NCBI GenBank assembly: GCA_964553775.1
Contig: CAZKLU010000027.1
Span: 1 to 24,055 of the forward strand
DNA from: RUG626 sp964553775
GTDB lineage: Bacteria > Bacillota > Clostridia > Oscillospirales > Oscillospiraceae
Length of the DNA stretch: 24,055 nt
Reading direction: 5' to 3'
Shown piece by piece: positions 7,317-15,319 of this stretch (its first letter is position 1; the number at the start of each line of letters is the position of its first letter). Under the pieces are notes generated by a model. It was not told the DNA's origin and did no database searches. It saw only the letters and a program-made list of their open reading frames with translations. The position numbers and the translations under genes were made by a program.

Positions 7317-8558
7317 ATGGAAAAATTATACGGGCTTTTAGGTCGCAAACTCGGTCACAGCTTTTCCGTTCCGATACACAATTACTTTGGATGTCATAAT
7401 TACAGGTTGTACGAGGTTGAACCTGACGCGCTTGAGGGCTTTTTGCGTCAGCCAAACATTGGCGGTGTCAACGTAACTATACCCTATAAGCTTGACGCTA
7501 TGAGACTTTGTGATGAGCTTGACGAAAGCGCGGTTTCTGTCGGCGCGGTCAACGTCGTTGTGAATCGTGGCGGGCGGCTAATCGGGTATAACACCGACAA
7601 GTACGGATTTGAGTACGCTATGAAGAGCGCGGGGTTTGATGTGAGGGGCAAAAAAGTTCTTGTTCTCGGCTCCGGTGGCGCGTCAAAAGCTGTTCAGGCT
7701 GGACTGAAATCGCTCGGAGCGGGTGAAACTATCGTCATATCGCGTTCGGGTGAGAATAATTACGGGAACCTCAACAGACAAACCGGGAACCTCTTTATAA
7801 TAAACACCACTCCTGTCGGAATGTACCCCGACTGCGAATTATCACCGCTGCCTCGTTCGTTTTTTGAAGAACACAGCATTGAGGGTGTATTAGACGTAAT
7901 CTACAATCCTCTCAGAACGCGCTTAATATTGGAGTGCGGTGTACCGTCGGCGAGCGGGCTTTCCATGCTTGTCGCTCAGGCAAAGGCGGCGGATGAGCTG
8001 TTCTTTGATACAAGTATCGACGATGAACTCATCAATAAATGCTTAAATATGCTGCGGCGTGAGCGAGAAAACATTGTGCTTATCGGTATGCCAGGCTGCG
8101 GCAAGACAACTGTGGGTCGTGAAATCGCGAAACTCAGCGGCAGACCGTTCGTAGATATTGACGAGTACATAACGAATCGTGAGAAACGCTCACCGTCAGA
8201 AATAATACGCTCTGACGGCGAGAACACGTTCCGTGAGATTGAGACTGACGCAATGCGCGATGTTCTCAGAGTCGGCGGTCAGGTAGTCGCTACAGGCGGC
8301 GGAGCGGTGGAGCGTTCGGAGAATATGTACAGTATGCGTCAGAACGGAACAGTTTACTGGCTCAAAACGCCCTTAGAGCTTCTCAAAACAGATGACCGCC
8401 CACTGTCGAGCGGCGGCATTGAGAAGGTAAAGCAGCTCTGGGAACGGCGCAAGGGAATGTATGAGAGTATGTCAGATTGCGCCGTTGATACTGACGCAAC
8501 CGGAGAGCTTGCGGCGGCTGAAATTTGGAGGAAGTTCAATGAAGATACTTGTAATTAA
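7317..8558 (+). CDS. aroE-aroK: fused shikimate dehydrogenase - shikimate kinase
   Basis: A single 413-aa frame encodes two consecutive pathway enzymes. Residues 1 to about 245 are shikimate dehydrogenase (3-dehydroshikimate to shikimate, NADPH). They show GHSFSVPIHN (13-22), NVTIPYK (52-58, catalytic Lys58), GYNTDKYG, the nucleotide loop LGSGGASKAV (117-126) and NTTPVGMYP. Residues about 250-413 are shikimate kinase, with Walker A GMPGCGKT (257-264), FVDIDEYI (278-285), ATGGGA (325-330) and lid DDRPL (359-363). No stop or frameshift separates the domains. The fusion joins the producer and consumer of shikimate. It starts three bases after pheA. Confidence 0.94.
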   Translation: MEKLYGLLGRKLGHSFSVPIHNYFGCHNYRLYEVEPDALEGFLRQPNIGGVNVTIPYKLDAMRLCDELDESAVSVGAVNVVVNRGGRLIGYNTDKYGFEYAMKSAGFDVRGKKVLVLGSGGASKAVQAGLKSLGAGETIVISRSGENNYGNLNRQTGNLFIINTTPVGMYPDCELSPLPRSFFEEHSIEGVLDVIYNPLRTRLILECGVPSASGLSMLVAQAKAADELFFDTSIDDELINKCLNMLRRERENIVLIGMPGCGKTTVGREIAKLSGRPFVDIDEYITNREKRSPSEIIRSDGENTFREIETDAMRDVLRVGGQVVATGGGAVERSENMYSMRQNGTVYWLKTPLELLKTDDRPLSSGGIEKVKQLWERRKGMYESMSDCAVDTDATGELAAAEIWRKFNEDTCN

Positions 8559-8967
8559 CGGTCCCAACCTCAATATGCTTGGAATACGGGAGCCTGATAT
8601 ATACGGAAAAAGCACATACGAGGACTTAAAAACGTATATAAAAGAAGAAGCTGACAAACTCGATATTGAGGTGAGCTTCTATCAGTCGAACCATGAGGGT
8701 GATTTAGTTGACGCTATACAGGGAACGCACGGAGTTTTTGACGGCATAGTCATAAACCCCGGCGCGTATACTCACACATCTGTCGCGCTTCTTGACGCTG
8801 TGAAAGCTGTCGGTGTGCCGACTGTTGAGGTGCATATATCCGACCCCGACGAGAGAGAAGATTTCCGTAAGGTGTCGTATATACGTTTAGCGTGTATAGC
8901 TACTGTTAAAGGCAAGGGATTCGCGGGATATGCTGAGGCGATGAAGATACTGAAACAGCGCACATAG
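8539..8967 (+). CDS. aroQ: type II 3-dehydroquinate dehydratase
   Basis: Dehydrates 3-dehydroquinate to 3-dehydroshikimate. The 142-aa protein has the normal length and signatures of the dodecameric type II family: INGPNLNMLGIREPDIYG with catalytic Tyr22, QSNHEGDLVD, INPGAYTHTSVALLDA (72-87) and EVHISDPDEREDFRKVSYI. The start at 8539 lies 20 bases inside aroE-aroK with GGAGG upstream. An earlier in-frame ATG (8461) would add 26 residues foreign to the family. It completes the seven-step route to chorismate and is followed by the operon terminator. Confidence 0.95.
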   Translation: MKILVINGPNLNMLGIREPDIYGKSTYEDLKTYIKEEADKLDIEVSFYQSNHEGDLVDAIQGTHGVFDGIVINPGAYTHTSVALLDAVKAVGVPTVEVHISDPDEREDFRKVSYIRLACIATVKGKGFAGYAEAMKILKQRT

Positions 8968-9002
8968 TGAGTACAATTCGGCGTGATTATCATATAGAAT
9001 AC

Positions 9003-9036
9003 AAATCGGGAGCCTGAAATAGACTCCTGATTTTTG
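9003..9036 (+). terminator. rho-independent terminator of the aro operon
   Basis: The 10-bp stem 9003-9012 pairs with 9024-9033 (one G-U pair) around an 11-base loop and runs into TTTTT, 35 bases after aroQ. Confidence 0.88.
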
Positions 9037-9295
9037 TATATAAAAATATTTTATTCTCCCTGTGACAAAATATTCTCCTCGCGTGTTTTAATAGTGAAAG
9101 CAGCTTTCAGAAAAGACGGAACGCGAAAATCCCGCGCTTCACAGCTTCAGCTAAACGCGGCGCGAAAAGGTTTTCAGCGGTTTTACCGTCAAACAATATC
9201 CGCAAATTCGTGCGCGCTCTTTTGTGCGCTGATTTGCACACCATCAAATTTGAGGCTTGTTCCGATTTTGATTATATATGGGGGTGCGTAAAGCT

Positions 9296-9772
9296 TTGAG
9301 CGGAGAAAACTTTACAGAATACGCTGAACGGTACAAGGACACAGTATACAGAATCGCACTGAACTATCTTGGGAATCCAGAGGACGCGGACGATATAGTT
9401 CAGGATGTGCTGCTGAAGCTTTTTACCACAGCAAAACGGTTCAAAGACGATGAACATCTCAAACGCTGGCTTATCAGAGTTACGCTCAACAGGTGCGCGA
9501 ACGAGACACGTTCCCGTAAACATCATGACAATACACCTATTGAAAATATCACGCTCGCGGTGAACTTTGAGACAGAGGAACAGCTTGCCCTCTTCAGCGC
9601 GGTTATGAGTTTGCCGGAGCGATACAGAACGGTTCTGTATATGTACTATTATGAGGGATATTCGGTAAAGGAGACAGGGGAGATTCTTGGTATCAGAGAA
9701 TCCGCTGTCACGACAAGGCTCTCACGCGCCCGCGAACGACTTAAAATTATTCTCACGGAGGAGGATACATAA
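9296..9772 (+). CDS. ECF-type RNA polymerase sigma factor
   Basis: A small two-domain alternative sigma factor. Region 2 is near YAERYKDTVYRIALNYLGN and DADDIVQDVLLKLF. Region 4 is LPERYRTVLYMYYYEGYSVKETGEILGI with a helix-turn-helix ending ESAVTTRLSRARERLK. I chose the TTG at 9296 (158 aa) because GGGGGTG (9280-9286) sits nine bases before it. The in-frame ATG at 9278 overlaps that ribosome site and has none of its own; starting there gives 164 aa. One base separates it from the next gene, a membrane protein, the usual sigma/anti-sigma arrangement. The target promoters are unknown. Confidence 0.88.
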   Translation: MSGENFTEYAERYKDTVYRIALNYLGNPEDADDIVQDVLLKLFTTAKRFKDDEHLKRWLIRVTLNRCANETRSRKHHDNTPIENITLAVNFETEEQLALFSAVMSLPERYRTVLYMYYYEGYSVKETGEILGIRESAVTTRLSRARERLKIILTEEDT

Positions 9773-9773
9773 A

Positions 9774-10763
9774 ATGGATTTTGAAAAACTGTACAAAGAG
9801 ACGTTCTCTCAGGTTCATACCTCTGTTTCCGTGAAAAAGGAGGATTATTTGAAAGTGAAACACACTAACATTGGACGTAAAATCATACTGATAGCGGCTG
9901 CCGTGTGTACTCTCGCGCTTTTATGCGCCGGAGCATACGCCGCAAATTTCTTTGGGCTGAAGGATGCCGTGATAAACAGAGACGTTCGCAGTGACACCGG
10001 CGACAGCGTATCGACAGACAGCGGTGAAGCAGAGAATGACAGCGCGACGGAGGAGCCGGTTATCCCGACGGTCGAGACGAGGGACGCACTCTCGCTTCAG
10101 GGCTACAACGATACGCCGGAATCTCAGGCGGTTCTGGAGTGGACGACGTACTATGAAAGCTGCGACCTCAGCGGTCTGACAAACGAGCCTACCGAATTTG
10201 ATGAGGAATATTCCTGCTACCCAGTCTACAATCAGGAGATGGCTGACAAGCTGGAGGAGATACTCGCGAAGTACGGGCTTAAAAAACACACTCGTATGGA
10301 AATTCTGTCGCACGATGAGCTTGTCGAGGCTGTCGGCGGAGAGTTTTTATCGGACGGTCACGCAAAATACTACGGTTACATCTACGAGGACGGTCATTTC
10401 GCGGTTGATGGGGATTACGCGGCGGAGAACGGCAATATAGGCTATCAGCTTCGCCGCAGCGTCAAGGGTACATTTACCGACGTCACGCTCTACATAGGCG
10501 ACGCGGACGAATACGACGAGTGGCAATACAACGTCGGAGATTACACGCTGACCTTGGCACTGTCAACGAATAAAGCGCTCATCATCACGGATTTGGGCGA
10601 CGCCTTTGTGACGGTGAATGTTCTTGACGGCAGCGAGGAGGTGCTCCTTGACAGCGACACAACGATTACGAAAGAGATTCTTGAGAGCTTCGCGGATTCC
10701 TTCAACTGGCAGGTTCTGGCGAACGTAATAACGCCGAATCTTGACGCTATAGTTTCCGAATGA
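9774..10763 (+). CDS. single-pass membrane protein, candidate anti-sigma factor or sensor for the ECF sigma
   Basis: A 329-aa protein starting after GGAGGA. The first 35 residues are charged and probably cytoplasmic (MDFEKLYKETFSQVHTSVSV). One membrane helix follows at about 37-57 (IILIAAAVCTLALLCAGAYAA). About 270 extracellular residues come next, beginning with an acidic Ser/Thr/Asp/Glu-rich linker (70-100) and continuing into an acidic, Tyr-rich domain I do not recognise. Pairing one base downstream of an ECF sigma gene makes an anti-sigma or signal-receiving role likely (inference). No zinc-binding anti-sigma motif is visible in the short N-terminal segment. The strong terminator at 10808-10858 follows. 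Confidence 0.7.
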   Translation: MDFEKLYKETFSQVHTSVSVKKEDYLKVKHTNIGRKIILIAAAVCTLALLCAGAYAANFFGLKDAVINRDVRSDTGDSVSTDSGEAENDSATEEPVIPTVETRDALSLQGYNDTPESQAVLEWTTYYESCDLSGLTNEPTEFDEEYSCYPVYNQEMADKLEEILAKYGLKKHTRMEILSHDELVEAVGGEFLSDGHAKYYGYIYEDGHFAVDGDYAAENGNIGYQLRRSVKGTFTDVTLYIGDADEYDEWQYNVGDYTLTLALSTNKALIITDLGDAFVTVNVLDGSEEVLLDSDTTITKEILESFADSFNWQVLANVITPNLDAIVSE

Positions 10764-10807
10764 AAAGAGGATTGCTTCAAATCCGAAAATCATCATAGTA
10801 AACACAA

Positions 10808-10858
10808 ATTCCGGCAATACGCAAAAACAGCGCGTGTTGCCGGAATATTTTATTATTT
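10808..10858. terminator. bidirectional terminator between the ECF unit and ppk
   Basis: A stem of up to 15 bp (10808-10822 with 10832-10846, one G-U) is followed rightward by TATTTTATTATTT. Leftward it is followed by TTTGTGTTTACT. It separates two convergent transcription units, and the ppk stop codon lies inside its rightward T tract. Confidence 0.85.
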
Positions 10859-13123
10859 GCCAAATATTTTTGTAAAGAGTCCGGATAAGCCTTTTTTCTC
10901 CTCCGCTTTCCTCACGGACGGACTGTGCTGCGCCGTTGACGCGGGTCGCGGTTTCTGAGTAACCTTCGGCTTTGCGGTGACTTCCGGAGTTTTCGATTTC
11001 ACGGATATATCGCGGTTTTTCGGAGGGAGAATCGGCTCCTTCGGTGTCATGCGCCATTTGCCCTCTTTGGCTTCTGTAAAGAAAAGCTCCTGAGAGTTGA
11101 GTTCCTTCTCCCCTTTTTTGTATACATACACGCCGTTTGGCTGCTGCTCACGGAGCTTCACTGTATCATTGAGCTGAGTAAAGAACATCGTCTCAACGTG
11201 CTTGCGTACATCATCGTCATACAGCGGAACAGCAACTTCAACACGGTGCATTGTGTTTCGTGTCATGAAGTCAGCGGAGGAAATATAAATTCTGCGGTTA
11301 TTGCCCGTGCCGAAAATATAGATTCTCGCGTGTTCAAGGTATCGACCGACAATGCTGTAGACGTGTATGTTCTCGGTCTTGCCCGCAACACCTCCGACAA
11401 GGCAGCATATTCCGCGTATTAAAAGATCTATTTTCACACCCGCCTGCGATGCCTCTATGAGCTTGTTTATAATCCCCAAATCGGTCATGCCGTTCAGCTT
11501 GAAGCCAAGGTACGCCGGTTTGCCACTTTTCGCCTTCTCAATCTCATCATCTATCATGCTCATTATGCGTGTTCTGAGACACATAGGCGCGACCAAAAGA
11601 TATTTCGTGTCCTCAACAACCTCGCCCATGGAAAGGCAGTTGAATACACGAGCCGCCTCCGCTCCTATCTCCGGAGAAGATGTCATTAGCGCGTAATCGG
11701 TGTAGAGCTTCACTGTGTCTTCGTTATAGTTGCCGGTTCCTATCTGCGTTATATACTCCACCTGCTCATCGTGTACGCGGGTTATCAAAAGCAGTTTCGA
11801 GTGTACCTTCATGCCGTCAAGCCCGTATATCACACGGCACCCCGCCTGTTCAAGCACACGCGACCAGCCGATATTGTTTTCCTCATCGAATCTTGCGCGC
11901 AGCTCCACAAGAACAACTACTTCCTTGCCGCTTTCCGCAGCATCCACAAGGGCTTCTATTATCTTGCTGTTTGTCGCTACTCTGTAGAGAGTCATTTTTA
12001 TCGACACAACGTGCGGATCCTGCACCGACTCGTTGAGAAGTCTCAGAAGCGGCTTAATACTCTCGTAGGGGTAGGAGAGTATAATGTCCTTTTTGCGTAT
12101 CTGAGAAACCATCGTCTTTGTCGGATCAACATTCACCGATGCCTGTGGAACCTGTCTCGGATAGAATAGCTCCGTTTTGTCTCTCAGCATATCCTTCAAA
12201 AATTTCAGGAACGACAAATCGAGCGGCATTTCGCACTGGAACATATGCTTTCTGGATAGACCCAGGTATTCGCAAAGACTGTTTTTCGCGCTCTCGTCCA
12301 TCTTCCCGCGATACTCAAGCATAACCGGGGAAAGGCGCGTTCTGCGCTTTATGAGCTTCTCCATGTTCTTGCGAAAATCATTCTCGGCTATGAGCTGCGT
12401 GTTATTATTTTCATCGTCATCCATATCGAGGTCGGCGTTTCTCACTATTCTCACAAGAGACGAGTTCTCCACCTTGTAGTGGTCGAATACACGCGGCAGG
12501 AACCGGAGAATCATATCCTCCATAAGCACAAAGTGCATTCCCTCGCCGGGAATGGGAATTAGCTTGCGAGCCGCGCTGTCCCCGCACGGAACGATACCCA
12601 TTCTTGTGCTGCCGCTCTTCGTCTTGAGCATAGCTATTGCGTAGACACTCTTCGTTCTCAAAAACGGGAACGGCTGTTTTCTGCCGATTATCTGCGGTGA
12701 TAGAAGCGGCATTACGTCAGAGATAAAATATTTCTCAAGCGATGCCTGTACTTTGTCCGGCAGACTGCTGAACCGGCAGATTTCGACGTTATACGCCGCC
12801 AGCTCTGTCATAAGCTCCTTATAAATCCTGTCGCGCTCCGGCAGCAGAACACGGCACCTTGCGAGGATTGCGTTTATTTGTTCCGCGCTTGTCATGTTCT
12901 CCTTATCATCGGTAACTCCCTCATCAAGAGTATCCATCAGCATACCGAGACGAACCATGAAGAACTCGTCAAGGTTGCTCTGGAAAATCGACGCGAAATT
13001 CAGCCGTTCGCAAAGCGGGTTGCGCTTATCCTTAGCTTCCTCAAGAACTCGCTCATTGAATTTCAGCCACGAAAGTTCTCTGTTGACATAGCATTTTTCT
13101 TCCGCAAGCTTCTCTTCTTTCAT
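10853..13123 (-). CDS. ppk: polyphosphate kinase (PPK1)
   Basis: Reversibly polymerises the gamma phosphate of ATP into polyphosphate. The 756-aa protein shows the PPK1 order: YVNRELSWLKFNERVLEEA (12-30) and NLDEFFMVRLG (50-60) in the N domain, and DPHVVSIKMTLYRV (369-382). The autophosphorylated His441 lies in GMKVHSKLLLI, followed by QIGTGNYNEDT, and the second conserved His598 lies in GRYLEHARIYIF. Residues about 690-756 are a Lys/Pro/Ser-rich, probably disordered tail ending in a short amphipathic segment (GLSGLFTKIFGK), absent from the core family. The start at 13123 follows AAGGGTG and fits the family; upstream in-frame codons would add 23 unrelated residues. It is the third gene of the glf unit, 22 bases after the PAP2 gene. 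Confidence 0.94.
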   Translation of the reverse strand: MKEEKLAEEKCYVNRELSWLKFNERVLEEAKDKRNPLCERLNFASIFQSNLDEFFMVRLGMLMDTLDEGVTDDKENMTSAEQINAILARCRVLLPERDRIYKELMTELAAYNVEICRFSSLPDKVQASLEKYFISDVMPLLSPQIIGRKQPFPFLRTKSVYAIAMLKTKSGSTRMGIVPCGDSAARKLIPIPGEGMHFVLMEDMILRFLPRVFDHYKVENSSLVRIVRNADLDMDDDENNNTQLIAENDFRKNMEKLIKRRTRLSPVMLEYRGKMDESAKNSLCEYLGLSRKHMFQCEMPLDLSFLKFLKDMLRDKTELFYPRQVPQASVNVDPTKTMVSQIRKKDIILSYPYESIKPLLRLLNESVQDPHVVSIKMTLYRVATNSKIIEALVDAAESGKEVVVLVELRARFDEENNIGWSRVLEQAGCRVIYGLDGMKVHSKLLLITRVHDEQVEYITQIGTGNYNEDTVKLYTDYALMTSSPEIGAEAARVFNCLSMGEVVEDTKYLLVAPMCLRTRIMSMIDDEIEKAKSGKPAYLGFKLNGMTDLGIINKLIEASQAGVKIDLLIRGICCLVGGVAGKTENIHVYSIVGRYLEHARIYIFGTGNNRRIYISSADFMTRNTMHRVEVAVPLYDDDVRKHVETMFFTQLNDTVKLREQQPNGVYVYKKGEKELNSQELFFTEAKEGKWRMTPKEPILPPKNRDISVKSKTPEVTAKPKVTQKPRPASTAQHSPSVRKAEEKKGLSGLFTKIFGK

Positions 13124-13145
13124 CTTCTTCACCCTTCCGAAATAA

Positions 13146-13673
13146 TTATTTATTTGATTTCCTGTAAATATAATCCGTTGCCGCGATTCCAAGCCCCCCT
13201 GTCACGCACCCTAAAGCAGCCCCCGCCAGCACATCAGTAAGATAATGCAAGTATAGATACATCCTCGAAAAGCCGATAAGAACTGACAGGATAACAGCCG
13301 GAACGCCGAACCTGCTCTTTTTATAGCACAGTACCGACGAAACAGCGAACGATGCCGCTGTGTGACCTGACGGGAATGAATAATCCGTAGGCTCCGTGAC
13401 CAAAAGCTCAATGCCCTCGCGTATCTCAAACGGTCTCAGGCGATGAACCAGAGGCTTTATAGCAAGATTGCAGCATAGAGCCTCAATTATAAGGCTTATC
13501 ATCGCCGCGCATCCAAGTTTCCGCGTCTTAGGGTAACTTAAAAGCAGAAGTATCACGATTATCCAGAATATCCCTTTGTCGCCAAACAATGTGACAATTT
13601 GCATGGCATCGTCCATAAAATCGCTTTGGAAATTTTCTCTTATATAATCAAGGATAGACAATTCAATGCTCAT
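13146..13673 (-). CDS. PAP2-family membrane phosphatase
   Basis: A 175-aa integral membrane acid phosphatase with about five or six hydrophobic segments. The three PAP2 motifs are intact: KPLVHRLRP (73-81), PSGHT (101-105) and SRMYLYLHYLTD (136-147), with the catalytic His and Asp present. Likely substrates are lipid phosphates or polyprenyl diphosphates (family knowledge); the sequence does not decide. It lies between glf and ppk on the same strand, 14 bases after glf. The ribosome site is weak (TAGG), so its translation may be coupled to glf. Undecaprenyl diphosphate recycling would fit a neighbour that makes galactofuranose glycans (inference). Confidence 0.88.
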   Translation of the reverse strand: MSIELSILDYIRENFQSDFMDDAMQIVTLFGDKGIFWIIVILLLLSYPKTRKLGCAAMISLIIEALCCNLAIKPLVHRLRPFEIREGIELLVTEPTDYSFPSGHTAASFAVSSVLCYKKSRFGVPAVILSVLIGFSRMYLYLHYLTDVLAGAALGCVTGGLGIAATDYIYRKSNK

Positions 13674-13687
13674 TATATTGATAACGC

Positions 13688-14791
13688 CTACTTTATCATG
13701 CTGTCCGCAAGCTGGAGTGCCGCTTTTACCGTTTCCGCCATATTGTAATACTTATAAGTGCCAAGACGACCGCAAAAAACGACATCCGGCTGCGCGACCG
13801 CAAGTGCTCTGTAGGAATTATAGAGATTCAGATTTTTCTGGTCGGAAAGCGGATAGAACGGCTCGCGTCCGGGATGCCACGGCATATACTGTTCATACGT
13901 TATTACTGTTTTAGGCTGATTGCCGAATTGGAAGTGCTTATGTTCGATAATGCGTGTATACGGAACATTGGAATCGGAGTAATTGATAATAGCGTTGCCC
14001 TGATAATTCGGCATATCGAGAACCTCGGATTTAAATGACAATGTTTTGTACTCCAGAGATCCTCTTTTGAAACGGAAAAATTCATCTATCATACCCGTAT
14101 AGATAACCTTTTCGACTTTATTCTTATTCGCGACACCGAATCCGAGGTACTCCGTATTGAGCATAACTTCACTTCCGGCGAGCATACGCTTAATCATAAC
14201 GTCGTAACCCTCGACAGGAACGCCCTGAAACGGGGTATTATAGAATCGGTTATCATAAACGAATCTCAACGGGAAGAGCAGATCCTTATTAGGCGGCATT
14301 TCACGGCACGGAACCCCCGTGCGTTTTTCGATGTAGCCCTTCATAAACTTTTCATACAATTCACGACCAATATTCTTGAGACAAAGTTCCTCCATATTTT
14401 GAGGAATCCCGATATTCTCAGCGGCGGTTTGTTTTCTTACACGTTCCATAGCTTCAGACGGTGTTATGGTACCCCAGAGCTGCTTAAACAAATTCATATT
14501 GAACGGCAAATTATATAGCTCATTGCCGCACATCACCATAGGCGAGTAGATATAGTTATTAAATCTTGCGAAACGATTCACATACTCCCAAACTGAGTGG
14601 TCATCTGTGTAGAATATATGCGTACCGTATTTATGTACCTGTATGCCCTCTACTGTGTCACAATGCAGATTGCCTCCAACGGTGCTTCTGCGGTCGATAA
14701 CAAGACACCTTTTACCTTTTTCTGCCGCTCTCTGAGCGAAGACGCTTCCGAAGAGACCCGCACCAACAATCATAAAATTATATTCAATCAT
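13688..14791 (-). CDS. glf: UDP-galactopyranose mutase
   Basis: A flavoenzyme that converts UDP-galactopyranose to UDP-galactofuranose for cell-surface glycans. The 367-aa protein has the FAD-binding motif VGAGLFGSVFA (9-19) and the acidic end of the second strand in VIDRR. KYGTHIFYTDD (54-64) binds substrate and flavin. Family residues continue through YTGMIDEFF, YRTLSF-like YKTLSF, RIIEHKHF and CGRLGTYKYYNM. The length is normal. The start has GGGAG eight bases upstream. It is the first gene after a near-consensus promoter and a long structured leader. No glycosyltransferases are visible nearby, so the glycan that uses the product is unknown. Confidence 0.94.
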   Translation of the reverse strand: MIEYNFMIVGAGLFGSVFAQRAAEKGKRCLVIDRRSTVGGNLHCDTVEGIQVHKYGTHIFYTDDHSVWEYVNRFARFNNYIYSPMVMCGNELYNLPFNMNLFKQLWGTITPSEAMERVRKQTAAENIGIPQNMEELCLKNIGRELYEKFMKGYIEKRTGVPCREMPPNKDLLFPLRFVYDNRFYNTPFQGVPVEGYDVMIKRMLAGSEVMLNTEYLGFGVANKNKVEKVIYTGMIDEFFRFKRGSLEYKTLSFKSEVLDMPNYQGNAIINYSDSNVPYTRIIEHKHFQFGNQPKTVITYEQYMPWHPGREPFYPLSDQKNLNLYNSYRALAVAQPDVVFCGRLGTYKYYNMAETVKAALQLADSMIK

Positions 14792-14991
14792 ATTTAAACT
14801 CCCATCAACGCTTATTTCCCTCCGGTAAGCATACCGGACACCGGAACGAGTTTAGCTATGCGCGGGTGGTGGTTGATATATAAGAAGCTGCCCTGAAATT
14901 ACCGGTGTGCCGATAATTCCAGGATAAGCTCATATTGCCAACTGTTCGGGTATCAGGTCAGGCTTCGAAGCACAGAGAGATACCATAGTCA
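14792..14991 (-). promoter_or_regulatory. structured 5' leader RNA of the glf-PAP2-ppk unit
   Basis: About 200 nt between the promoter and glf fold, by eye, into three domains. GGTATC/GATACC (14979-14984 with 14949-14954) encloses a GCTTCGAAGC hairpin. A 14-bp stem (14923-14910 with 14905-14892, two G-U pairs, 4-nt loop) is extended by a GAGCT/AGCTT helix. A 7-bp stem (14838-14832 with 14827-14821) has an alternative 5' arm (14845-14840) competing for the same 3' arm. A GGAGGG lies at the end of the third stem, 32 bases before the glf ATG, ahead of a four-codon mini-frame. I cannot match it to a known riboswitch class. Confidence 0.5.
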
Positions 14992-14997
14992 CTTACT

Positions 14998-15026
14998 ATT
15001 ATACCCTGTATTAAGCAAACTTGCAA
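14998..15026 (-). promoter_or_regulatory. sigma-A promoter of glf-PAP2-ppk
   Basis: On the minus strand TTGCAA (15021-15026) and TATAAT (14998-15003) are separated by exactly 17 bases. The start point is expected near 14990. Confidence 0.82.
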
Positions 15027-15319
15027 CAGGAAATTTAATTTTTTCTGCCGTGCGGCTCTCTTGAAAACTCTTTTGGCGGCTCCGGAAAACCTCGAAAGTC
15101 AATTTTCATCCGATTCTGATTGCCAGCACTTCATACACTTGACAGTCACACCGCGTTCGCTGAAAGATAATTTCCACTACTGTCAAGCGGTACTTCTGCC
15201 GTTTTGCAACTCCCTGCTGCGTTACGCGGAAGTTCCCTGAGCAAAGCGGCGAGAAAAGAGCCTTAATTTTATTACACGCCTTCCCGCATAAATCTCCGAT
15301 GGGTGGAATCCTGTTTTCG
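15027..15319. other. intergenic stretch with a 9-bp inverted repeat
   Basis: No supported gene. CTTGACAGT (15138-15146) and ACTGTCAAG (15179-15187) form a perfect 9-bp inverted repeat with a 32-base centre. An 88-codon open frame on the minus strand (15106-15372) overlaps the methyltransferase 3' end. It has no ribosome site and unremarkable composition, so I do not call it. A decayed restriction gene is possible but unproven. Confidence 0.4.

Noticed and set aside
9034..9291. 85-codon plus-strand frame between the aro terminator and the sigma gene
   Set aside because: It begins inside the terminator, has no ribosome site, and overlaps the sigma gene start in another frame.
11198..13240. Many open frames on the plus strand opposite ppk
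   Set aside because: They mirror the codon bias of ppk on the other strand and have no ribosome sites or recognisable products.
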